This document shows, in pieces, positions 57,747-64,000 of a stretch of DNA of 64,000 nt. Position 1 is the first letter of the stretch, and each line of letters begins with the position of its first letter. The position numbers were made by a program, and so were the translations under genes. Origin of the DNA: Cupriavidus sp. EM10. GTDB taxonomy: Bacteria; Pseudomonadota; Gammaproteobacteria; Burkholderiales; Burkholderiaceae. The notes below the pieces were generated by a model. The model was not told the origin of the DNA. It worked only from the letters and a program-made list of their open reading frames with translations, and ran no database searches. The stretch spans positions 124,001-188,000 of the forward strand of contig NZ_CP076062.1 of NCBI RefSeq assembly GCF_018729255.1, read 5' to 3'.

Positions 57747-58478
57747 GTTACGAAGACTGCGTATCGTCGAAGCATTGGAGCCCGTGGGGTCCTATCGCAG
57801 TCCTCGCGCGGCACCTGTGGTGCCTGCTGCCACGCCGTGCCGGCCGCTCGAGTCGGTATCGGCCACTCGGCAAAACATCTCTCCTTGCGTTCTCACAAGC
57901 ATGAGGAGTGACTCAGGGGTCAAGAATGGGTCATTCCGTAGCATCTGCCGCATGAGCAACGTGCTGAGTGAATAGGTGTCCCCGGCCATAATTGGCACCC
58001 CTCGTACTGCCTTGCCCTTGCAGTTGACCGACAAGAAGACCTTGGAGCCCTGATTCTCCAGGGTGAACCACTTCTCGTTTGCGGCACCATGCCCCTTGCC
58101 CTCAAACTTCGGTACCCATTGCATGAGCGTCGCCAGGACAAGCGGCAATTCTCGCTGCGACAGCTGAATCGATACCTTGTCTGCCCAGTTGTATTGCCGA
58201 GAATTGCCACTGGTTTGAGCCACCTCGATACGAACAGTTGCTTGGCCGGCGCGGGATACGTCAGTGGAGAAGCATGCCGCGGCACTTCCGCCATATACGT
58301 GCTGGCTGATGATCTCTTTGCCTTGGCCAGACTGCCTTGCCGGTTCTTCCACGCCCGGCTCCTCGGACAGAGAGGGAGAGCTCATCGGCGGGGGAATGCT
58401 CTCCCTCCTGCTCGGTTTGAGCTTGCCCCCGCAAAACGAATCCCTTGCTGAGGTTAAACTGAAGCAAGGAGAGATGTG

Positions 58479-58829
58479 ATGACAAGCAAGACAAAGCGGG
58501 CGCAGTACACGCTGGAATTCAAGCTGGAAGCGGTACGGCTGGTGAAGAGCGGGCAGAGCATGGCAGTGGTTAGCGCGACCCTGGGCATCAGAGCGCAGAC
58601 GCTGCATAACTGGGTCAAGGCGGAGCGGGAAGGCAAGCTGACTGGTGCGGGTATGAAGCCGGTCAGCCCGGAGCAGATGGAGCTGGCCCGGCTTCGGGCG
58701 GAGGTGGCGCGCTTGAAGATGGAGCGCGATATTTTAAAAAAGCCGCAGCATACTTTGCGAAGGAGTCGGTGTGAGGTATGCGTTCATCGAGCGAAACCGA
58801 CGTTACTGGCCGGTCTCGGTCCTGTGTGA
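58479..58829 (+). CDS. IS3 transposase OrfA
   Basis: 116 residues from ATG 58479, with AAGGAGAG upstream. MTSKTKRAQYTLEFKLEAVR and LGIRAQTLHNWVKAEREGK form the helix-turn-helix that binds the IS ends, followed by a leucine-zipper-like stretch (MELARLRAEVARLKMERDIL). The A6G run at 58736 lets a fraction of ribosomes shift by -1 into OrfB to make the full OrfAB transposase. Confidence 0.9.
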   Translation: MTSKTKRAQYTLEFKLEAVRLVKSGQSMAVVSATLGIRAQTLHNWVKAEREGKLTGAGMKPVSPEQMELARLRAEVARLKMERDILKKPQHTLRRSRCEVCVHRAKPTLLAGLGPV

Positions 58830-59664
58830 GCTGTTAGGGGTCAGCCCCAGCGGCTATCACCAGCGCAAGCAACGCACAGTAAGCACCGACAGGCCAGATA
58901 GAGGCCGACTCAGTGACGATGCCTTGTTGGCCCACATCAAGGCGATTCACGCCGGGGTCAAGGGGGAGTACGGCTGGCCGCGCATGTGGAAGGAACTGCT
59001 GGCGCGTGGGGTGCGGGTGGGCAAGGAGCGTGTTCGCAAGCTGATGGCGCTGCACGGCATCCGTGCCCGCCACAAGCGCAAGTACATCGCGACAACCAAC
59101 TCGAACCACGATTTGCCGGTGGCCCCCAATCTGCTGCAACGCGACTTTAGCCCAGCAGCACCCAATCAAGTCTGGACGAGCGACATAACCTATGTGGCGA
59201 CCGCCGAAGGCTGGCTCTACCTGGTGGTCATCATCGACCTGTTCAGCCGGCAGGTGGTTGGCTGGTCGATGCAACCACACATGAAGGCCGAATTGGTCAC
59301 GGACGCGCTGCGCATGGCCTGGTTCCGGCGCCGCCCGGAAGCCGGTGTGATTGTGCACACCGACCGGGGAAGCCAGTATTGCAGCCATCTGTTTCAAGAC
59401 GCCCTGAAGGCGTATGGCATGCGCTCGTCAATGAGCCGCAGGGGCGATTGCTGGGACAACGCGCCGACTGAGAGTCTGTGGGGGTCGTTGAAGGTCGCTC
59501 GCCTGCACGGTCGCCAGTTCGCTACCCGCCGCGCCGCAATGGACGAGGTAATTGACTGGCTTGGCTTTTATAATGCCAGCCGACTCCACTCGACGCTGGG
59601 CTACGTCAGCCCCATGACGTTCGAGAAAAACTGGTCCGCAGCTCAGCAACACCGGGCTGCCTAA
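58771..59664 (+). CDS. IS3 transposase OrfB (DDE integrase core)
   Basis: 297 residues. An HTH-like linker (LLGVSPSGYHQRKQ and YGWPRMWKELLARGVRVGKE) is followed by the rve integrase core. The three acids are in WTSDITYVATAEGWLYLVVI, VIVHTDRGSQYCS and DCWDNAPTESLWGSLK. LHSTLGYVSPMTFE is the usual C-terminal signature. It is normally expressed as the OrfAB fusion through -1 frameshifting in the overlap with OrfA. It is intact and probably active. Confidence 0.93.
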   Translation: MRYAFIERNRRYWPVSVLCELLGVSPSGYHQRKQRTVSTDRPDRGRLSDDALLAHIKAIHAGVKGEYGWPRMWKELLARGVRVGKERVRKLMALHGIRARHKRKYIATTNSNHDLPVAPNLLQRDFSPAAPNQVWTSDITYVATAEGWLYLVVIIDLFSRQVVGWSMQPHMKAELVTDALRMAWFRRRPEAGVIVHTDRGSQYCSHLFQDALKAYGMRSSMSRRGDCWDNAPTESLWGSLKVARLHGRQFATRRAAMDEVIDWLGFYNASRLHSTLGYVSPMTFEKNWSAAQQHRAA

Positions 59665-60203
59665 TTCCCTCGGTTATGGGATTCGTGGAACAGGGGCAAG
59701 GTCAGTTCCATCGGCCGCCCAGCCGGGATAGCCTCAGCGCCGGTGCCGGAGGGTCGAGTAGGGCTAGACTCCTGGCGGCGCCGACGAAAACCTGAGCGCT
59801 CCAGCTCGAGAAACTCGGCCATGGTCAGCCTGACGTAACGGGAGTCATCCCCCTCGTTACCGGTCTCATCCCATCGCTTGAGTCGAGCCGCAAATTGGGG
59901 ACCTTCGCGCTTGCCGATCTCGATCAACACGCGTAGGGAAGGGATGCGGACGTTCAGGCGCTGTAGTCGTTGCTTCAGCTTCGGTGTAATCGAGAAGAAG
60001 ATGCCTTGAAGGAACTTCAGTGCTTGCTCATTGCCGTGCTTTACATCTGCAACGGCTTGCGTGATGCGGTCTCCCTCGATGTCGTAGACGGACATGAGCA
60101 TGCGGACATCGGGCGCAGGGATCTTGAGTTGCTGCAAGTCCGCACACAACGCCGCGGTATCCAGTGACATTTCCGTTTCTCCGTCGAGTCGTACATTGAC
60201 TTG

Positions 60204-60244
60204 ACTATAGCAAAGATACAGTTAGTTTATCAATACGTGTTATA
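60204..60244 (-). promoter_or_regulatory. Minus-strand promoter with adjacent TACGTGTTAT element
   Basis: On the minus strand TTGATA, 18-bp spacer, TATAGT, 34 bases before the start at 60170. ATACGTGTTATA (60233-60244, plus strand) abuts the -35 box. Confidence 0.6.
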
Positions 60245-60252
60245 GCGTCTAG

Positions 60253-60605
60253 TTAATTCTGAAGCGTTCCCCCGTAGGACGCTGCAACCTTTGCTAGGCG
60301 CACCCCGAACTTGGTAGGCCAGTCGGTCCAGGCATCTCGAAAATCAAAGCGTGCCTGGTATTGGGCTAGTGATAGACAGAGAACAAGACCTTGGCACTGT
60401 AGTAGGGATTCGCGTAAACAATGGAAACGTTGTCCTCAAAGACCCAGGAAAACTGGGTACCTTACTCCCGCCGAGCAAATCCTATGGCCCTTAGCTGGTC
60501 CTCGACGCGACCGATATCTTCGCGGGCGCGAGCCGTATCGTATGAGGGGACATCTCGCCCAAGATGCGTGGCGTGCCGTCAGGCGAATCGACAAAAGCGA
60601 GGTTC
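60253..60605 (-). pseudogene. Small gene broken by several indels
   Basis: Pieces in different minus-strand frames look coding: FVDSPDGTPRILGEMSPHTI, REDIGRVEDQLRAIGFARRE, FEDNVSIVYANPYYSAKVLF, and FRDAWTDWPTKFGVRLAKVA with a stop at 60253. Together they would form a protein of about 110 residues directly after the DUF6538 gene. I cannot name it. Either decay or base-calling errors could explain the shifts. Confidence 0.35.
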
Positions 60606-60610
60606 CGTCT

Positions 60611-61315
60611 CTAACGGTTCACGTGCGCTTGAAGTTCCGCTTCCACTGCAGCTCGGTCGACCGCAGCAAATCTCTCGTTCCAATCGGTCTTCGCGTGATC
60701 TTCCAGGGCCTTCGTCACTGGGCATTGGTGTGCATTTCCATAGCCCATTAGGTGCCTCAGTATCCCGTCTGGATTAACGAAGCCGGACGACGCTGAGGAA
60801 AGGGAGGTCTCCGCGCCGCGCCCACAAAGCGGGCAGGGAACCCGCCGATCGTGGCTCGCAGCACCCGAATGTTGCACGATTTCGTCGAGAAACAACTTCC
60901 ACCATTCGCGCCCTTCTTTGGTAGATGTGACTCTGTACCTGCCTTCGTAGAACTCGGAGATGTGGATGGGCAGCATCTCCTCTATGGCCACGTATGCAAC
61001 CTCTAGCTGCCTTCGCAATGACTCTTCGTCGTCGCGTTGCGGCATGGAGGGCCTCCTTGTACGGCATATATCCAATGTCTGGGAACTGGCAGTATCCGGC
61101 GCCTCCCCGGCGCGCAGCGCTTCGAATTGCCGCTGTAGGCTGGCAGCGAGCTGAGCCGCGAGCGCATTTGCCTCTCGCTTGCTGGCAGTTCTGAGGCTCC
61201 GCTCAATATGGCTGGGGTGTCCCTCAAAATGCTGCCGGAGGTCTTCGGGGATCTTGATCCGGAATTGGAAGTATCGGCTGTTGGGCCGTAGCCTGAGATA
61301 GGACGGATGCTTCAT
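60611..61315 (-). CDS. DUF6538-containing protein, 234 aa
   Basis: MKHPSYLRLRPNSRYFQFRI and ERSLRTASKREANALAAQLA match the DUF6538 segment that usually forms the N-terminus of tyrosine recombinases. Here, however, no catalytic domain follows; instead the C-terminal half has CPLCG and a later H-x-C group that may bind zinc. GGAGGCAGCC precedes ATG 61315. It could be a derived DNA-binding protein that kept the arm-binding domain, or a remnant. An inverted repeat 19 bases upstream may be its operator. Confidence 0.55.
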   Translation of the reverse strand: MKHPSYLRLRPNSRYFQFRIKIPEDLRQHFEGHPSHIERSLRTASKREANALAAQLAASLQRQFEALRAGEAPDTASSQTLDICRTRRPSMPQRDDEESLRRQLEVAYVAIEEMLPIHISEFYEGRYRVTSTKEGREWWKLFLDEIVQHSGAASHDRRVPCPLCGRGAETSLSSASSGFVNPDGILRHLMGYGNAHQCPVTKALEDHAKTDWNERFAAVDRAAVEAELQAHVNR

Positions 61316-61333
61316 GGCTGCCTCCTCATGATT

Positions 61334-61376
61334 CCAAATGCTAGGTTGTCCTTGGGACAACCGGTAGGGAATTTGG
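61334..61376. repeat. Nested inverted repeat upstream of the DUF6538 gene
   Basis: GGTTGTCC / GGACAACC (8 bp, 3-base loop) within outer arms CCAAAT / ATTTGG. It is placed where an operator or recombination site would be. Confidence 0.5.
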
Positions 61377-61408
61377 TGGGACAGCGCGCGAACCGCAAGA
61401 ACCACTTT

Positions 61409-61442
61409 GGGGGCCAGAACCCGACCTTGGCTTCTGGCCCCC
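61409..61442. repeat. GC-rich hairpin
   Basis: GGGGGCCAGAA / TTCTGGCCCCC, perfect 11-bp arms with a 12-base loop. It has no T-run, so a simple terminator is doubtful. Confidence 0.5.
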
Positions 61443-61568
61443 AACTTTGAACTCACGGCTTACGGTTAGAAGCAGTCATAGGACAAACGCGAACTATCGT
61501 GGAGAGGCGCAAAAGCGAAAGGCCCCTACGATCGAGCGATTCGCGGCACTCGCGCAACAATTGTGCGG

Positions 61569-62234
61569 CTACCAGATCTCGACTTCTAGCGCGGCATTGA
61601 GCTCATGCTCAATGTCGATGCGGGTTCCGTGCAGCAGAAAATCTTCGTACTTCAGCAAACCGAGGCCGCCCATCACCATTGGAGTGCCAACCTCCATAGC
61701 GGCAGCCATCAACTTGATCTCTTCGATGTCGCTCAGTTCCGGCGTTACCACTCCATTCTTCCAGGCCAGGAGCTTGCGATAGCTGACTGCGACTTTGGTG
61801 CACGCTTCGGCAAGCGTCTTTGACCAAGTGGCCGCAATAAACTCGCCAACGATGAACTCGGGCGACCCGAAAACATCAGCACTGACCACCGAGTGGAGGT
61901 AGAGGGCCGCCTCATTCGCTCGTGTGACATCAGCCGTGCTTGGGCCTGCAAACAGGCCTGATCCCGAGATCAGCGAGTAGTCTTCCCACTTGAAAACGTC
62001 GGCGAGGAGAAACACTCTGAAGCCAGAACAGTCCAGAAACGAACTGATTGCGTCTATTCTCCTTCGCGTCAGAACGTCATAGAGATCATGGGGCTTGGTA
62101 TGCGTGGGCTCATCGAAACAACTCATGAGGAGGTCGGCACTCACGCCACATGAGTGAGCCGCGGCATCGAAGTCGATGCCGAGAGCTTGGGATTGATCGA
62201 TGATTGCCTGGTAAAGGCGAAGTCCTGTTTGCAC
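61569..62234 (-). CDS. Hypothetical protein, 221 aa
   Basis: MQTGLRLYQAIIDQSQALGI start, 13 bases after the HDOD gene stop, so the two are probably co-transcribed. HSCGVSADLLMSCF reads like a short helix-turn-helix. The rest is mostly helical (FIVGEFIAATWSKTLAEACT and LSDIEEIKLMAAAMEVGTPM), without a recognised family. It may be a regulator acting with the HDOD protein. Confidence 0.5.
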   Translation of the reverse strand: MQTGLRLYQAIIDQSQALGIDFDAAAHSCGVSADLLMSCFDEPTHTKPHDLYDVLTRRRIDAISSFLDCSGFRVFLLADVFKWEDYSLISGSGLFAGPSTADVTRANEAALYLHSVVSADVFGSPEFIVGEFIAATWSKTLAEACTKVAVSYRKLLAWKNGVVTPELSDIEEIKLMAAAMEVGTPMVMGGLGLLKYEDFLLHGTRIDIEHELNAALEVEIW

Positions 62235-62247
62235 GGGAAACGGTTTC

Positions 62248-63127
62248 TCAGCTCGAAATCACGATCGCATCAACTGCATCTCGCACGGGGCCACGAAGAC
62301 GTTCCAGCCGCTCTTGCGAGAGGCCCAGCGCCGATGCCAGTTTGCTGTCAAGCGATGCCATGATCAGTTCTTCCCTTACTCCTGACAGGGTGTACCACGA
62401 GTACTCGGAAGACGCACGCAGTATCTTACCGAGGATTGCTGCGCGGTCAGGCTCGGGGAAGTCCGCGATTGCAGTCCTAACGCTTTGCGGGAATCGCCAG
62501 CGGAGCAAGAGTTCCGCAGTGACATCGTTGTGGGAAAACCCAAGGATTTCTCGCTCCACGCTTACGCGTTTGGCCAGATCCAGAGGGTGCACCAGAGTGC
62601 CAATCTGTTTGGCTTCCGCTGGGAGTCTCAGCTGGATGAGTAGGACGCCGAGCCCTTGCATGAGCCCGGCGGTGAAGGCCTCTTCGGCGTCCACGCCAAG
62701 GGTGCCGGCAATCTCTGCCCCCATGTACGCACTGGTGAGGCCGTGCCGCCAGTAGTTGCCCATGCTTATCCCAGCCACCTGTGGGAAGGCACTCATAACC
62801 CCAGACGTGATCACCGTGGTGCGGAGTGTTTGCAGGCCAACCAGATTCACTGCACGTTCCACGCTGGCGATTCGGCCGCTTTCTCCGTAAAAGCTGGAGT
62901 TCGCGACACGGATGACCTTTGCGGCAATGGTTTGATCCCGCCGAACGAGATCGATGATATCGGACAGGTCAGTTTTCTCGTACCGCGTCATTTCGACAAG
63001 GTCGTACACCACCTGCGGAATCGTTGGCAGCTTGACGGTTTGGTCAAAGACCTTGTTGAGGGCATCATAAAACTCCAGCAGGGCGGCGAGGTGGGGGCGT
63101 GATTTCCGGGGTTTGAGGGTCCGTCAT
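62248..63127 (-). CDS. HDOD-domain signalling protein (one indel)
   Basis: About 293 residues. KLPTIPQVVYDLVEMTRYEK, LVRRDQTIAAKVIRVANSSFYG and VERAVNLVGLQTLRTTVITS form the HDOD core (a non-catalytic HD relative used in signal transduction). The true start is probably ATG 63127 (MTDPQTPEITPPPRR), which overlaps the stop of the exonuclease gene; one extra base near 63085 then joins LLEFYDALNKVFDQTVKLP. HDOD proteins often act with cyclic-di-GMP systems, and two such genes are encoded 5 kb away. Confidence 0.7.
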
Positions 63128-63649
63128 GTGCCAAGCCGAGCGATTGCAGCCTCCAGGTCACGTTGGCCAGGCCGACGTGTTGCCTCAATGAACGGCTCGA
63201 TGAACTGACCAACATTGCGCAAGATCGCCTGCAGCGAGAAATGCTCCACCCAGTCCGAGAAGACAACTTCGTCTAGTGGTTCGCAGGAAACCGTCACGTC
63301 GGACGCCCGGAGAACGGGAGCTCGGGAAAGGTCCATCAACTTCATGTTCCTTTCATACGTAGCCCGGCCTGCTGCCGAAGCAATGGCACCGAGAGTCTTC
63401 TTCTTTAAATCGACCTTGCCGGCCTCGACATGTGCATAGAAGCTCTCAATGGAGCCGCCATGCTGTCCAAACACCTTGAGTGCGGTTGAGATACCTACCC
63501 GCGGAAGACCTTCTATGGTATCAGACGCGTCGCCCGCCAATGCCTTGGCCTGAAGGTAGGTCCAAGGGTCTGGCGTCCCGACATGGTCATGCAAGTCGTC
63601 TGCTGTGGCGATCAGCTTTTTTGCGCGTGAATCGAACCAACCGATGCCG
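63124..63649 (-). pseudogene. 5'-3' exonuclease, C-terminal part, cut by an IS21-family element
   Basis: GWFDSRAKKLIATADDLHDHV, then LAGDASDTIEGLPRVGISTA is the helix-three-turn-helix of the FEN1/T4 RNase H-like 5'-3' exonuclease family, which binds duplex DNA. About 174 residues are visible, ending IARLGT. The coding sequence stops at about 63650, where the IS21-like end begins, so the N-terminal nuclease domain is displaced beyond the element or lost. It overlaps the HDOD gene by four bases. Confidence 0.7.
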
Positions 63650-64000
63650 TGTCCGACGGTGGGTGCGCAGCAGCACGGACAACTGCGGATTTCGGTGAAG
63701 GTGATCAGCGGTTTCGGCGAACGTGATCAGGGAAGGAAGGTGGTACTGCGCGGTCAGGAGATTGTAGCGTAGGTGATCACGATGCCCGTTTCTTGACGTC
63801 GGTAGCCGAGCGCTTGCGCATGGATTCGCCTTTGAGCGATACCTTGTGCGCCTGGTGGACCAGCCGGTCCAGAATGGCGTCAGCCAGCGTCGGATCATCC
63901 AACCACTGGTGCCAATGCTCGATCGGGAGCTGGCTGGTCACGATGGTCGAGCGGGTGCCGACGCGATCGTCCAGAACTTCCAGCAGATCGCCGCGTGCGC
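63650..64000 (-). mobile_element. IS21-family insertion sequence, right end (partial)
   Basis: Begins TGTCCGACGG at 63650. Two 17-bp direct repeats, TTCGGTGAAGGTGATCA (63691) and TTCGGCGAACGTGATCA (63713), form the multiple end repeats typical of IS21 elements. It contains the end of istB and leaves the window on the right. Confidence 0.75.
63777..64000 (-). CDS. istB: IstB-like ATPase of IS21 family (C-terminal part)
   Basis: Visible residues include [40 protein letters not shown] and [20 protein letters not shown], ending [16 protein letters not shown] with stop at 63777. This is the conserved C-terminus of IstB, the AAA+ helper that directs IstA transposase to target DNA. The gene is cut by the window edge. 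Confidence 0.9.
   Translation of the reverse strand, partial: ARGDLLEVLDDRVGTRSTIVTSQLPIEHWHQWLDDPTLADAILDRLVHQAHKVSLKGESMRKRSATDVKKRAS

Larger units (their letters stand above)
58418..59704 (+). mobile_element. IS3-family insertion sequence, complete
   Basis: 1287 bp, with matching ends TGAGCTTGCCCC (left) and, on the complement of the right end, TGACCTTGCCCC; the similarity continues to ACGAATCC. Target duplication GTT at 58415-58417 and 59705-59707. It has two overlapping reading frames and an A6G slippery site (58736-58742), as expected for IS3 elements. It is inserted in the minus-strand gene described above. Confidence 0.9.
57792..60170 (-). pseudogene. Unrecognised plasmid gene interrupted by an IS3 element
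   Basis: Removing the IS (58418-59704) and one copy of its 3-bp target duplication joins the two halves in frame as AGRPMEPSRRESIPPP, giving 1089 bases (362 codons and a stop). The N-terminal half (MSLDTAALCADLQQLKIPAP, then LKQRLQRLNVRIPSLRVLIE) is helical. The C-terminal half (ATVRIEVAQTSGNSRQYNWA, then KWFTLENQGSKVFLSVNCKG) is strand-rich and might bind nucleic acid. I do not recognise the family. A good minus-strand promoter lies at 60204, beside a TACGTGTTAT element, so it belonged to the plasmid regulon. Insertion occurred recently, since the halves have not decayed. Confidence 0.7.

Noticed and set aside
58736..58742. Counting the IS3 A6G shift as a sequencing error
   Set aside because: Programmed -1 frameshifting between OrfA and OrfB at this kind of site is normal for IS3 elements.
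61409..61442. Rho-independent terminator
   Set aside because: The stem is perfect but no T-run follows on either strand.

Overview
The window looks like part of a large, low-copy, conjugative plasmid (or megaplasmid) of a GC-rich beta-proteobacterium, most likely Burkholderiales of the Cupriavidus/Ralstonia/Burkholderia type. The reasons are a Rep initiator beside a long iteron array, a ParA/ParB pair followed by a cluster of identical 15-bp palindromes, a TraN-type mating-pair protein, plasmid helper genes (RecG-like helicase, topoisomerase III, HU, CobS/CobT-like pair, DUF3150), and cargo families that are typical of that order (DUF3701-type integrase, Ku/LigD with an HTH-TPR partner, ImuA/ImuB/DnaE2). 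The species is an inference.

Layout. 0-22.6 kb is transfer and maintenance backbone: tail of an unknown gene, TraN, RecG-like helicase, a two-domain DNA-binding protein, a CobT-like VWA protein, a CobS/MoxR-like AAA+ ATPase, DUF3150, an HTH regulator, an SSB-like protein, topoisomerase III, a membrane-anchored HD protein, an M30-type metalloprotease lipoprotein and an HU protein. 23-29 kb is a GC-richer island with four tightly packed co-directional genes: KAP NTPase, HNH endonuclease, tyrosine integrase and nucleotidyltransferase-like protein. 29-32.4 kb holds small cargo genes. 32.5-44 kb is a DNA-repair island: Ku, HTH-TPR, LigD, a NucS-like nuclease, then SOS-box, imuA, imuB, dnaE2 and an SRAP (YedK/HMCES) gene with decayed sequence behind it. 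45-51.7 kb is the replication and partition core: parA, parB, seven parS-like palindromes, rep on the minus strand, and an oriV with 13 direct iterons. 51.8-57.7 kb carries a DUF736-like gene and two tandem GGDEF-EAL proteins, one with degenerate catalytic motifs and one intact. 57.8-64 kb has a gene split by an IS3 element, a DUF6538 protein, an HDOD protein and a 5'-3' exonuclease cut by an IS21-family element at the right edge.

The backbone genes appear co-regulated. Four of them share a leader with a CATATC box, a small hairpin and a similar distance to the start codon, and several promoters contain the sequence TACGTGTTAT.

A warning for any reader: at least 14 genes are interrupted by single-base shifts, about 26 of them one-base deletions and often in homopolymers, although both sides of each shift are well conserved. 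This pattern looks like uncorrected sequencing error rather than gene decay. I therefore annotate such genes across the shift and state where it is. All family names come from reading the translated sequence; no database search was run.
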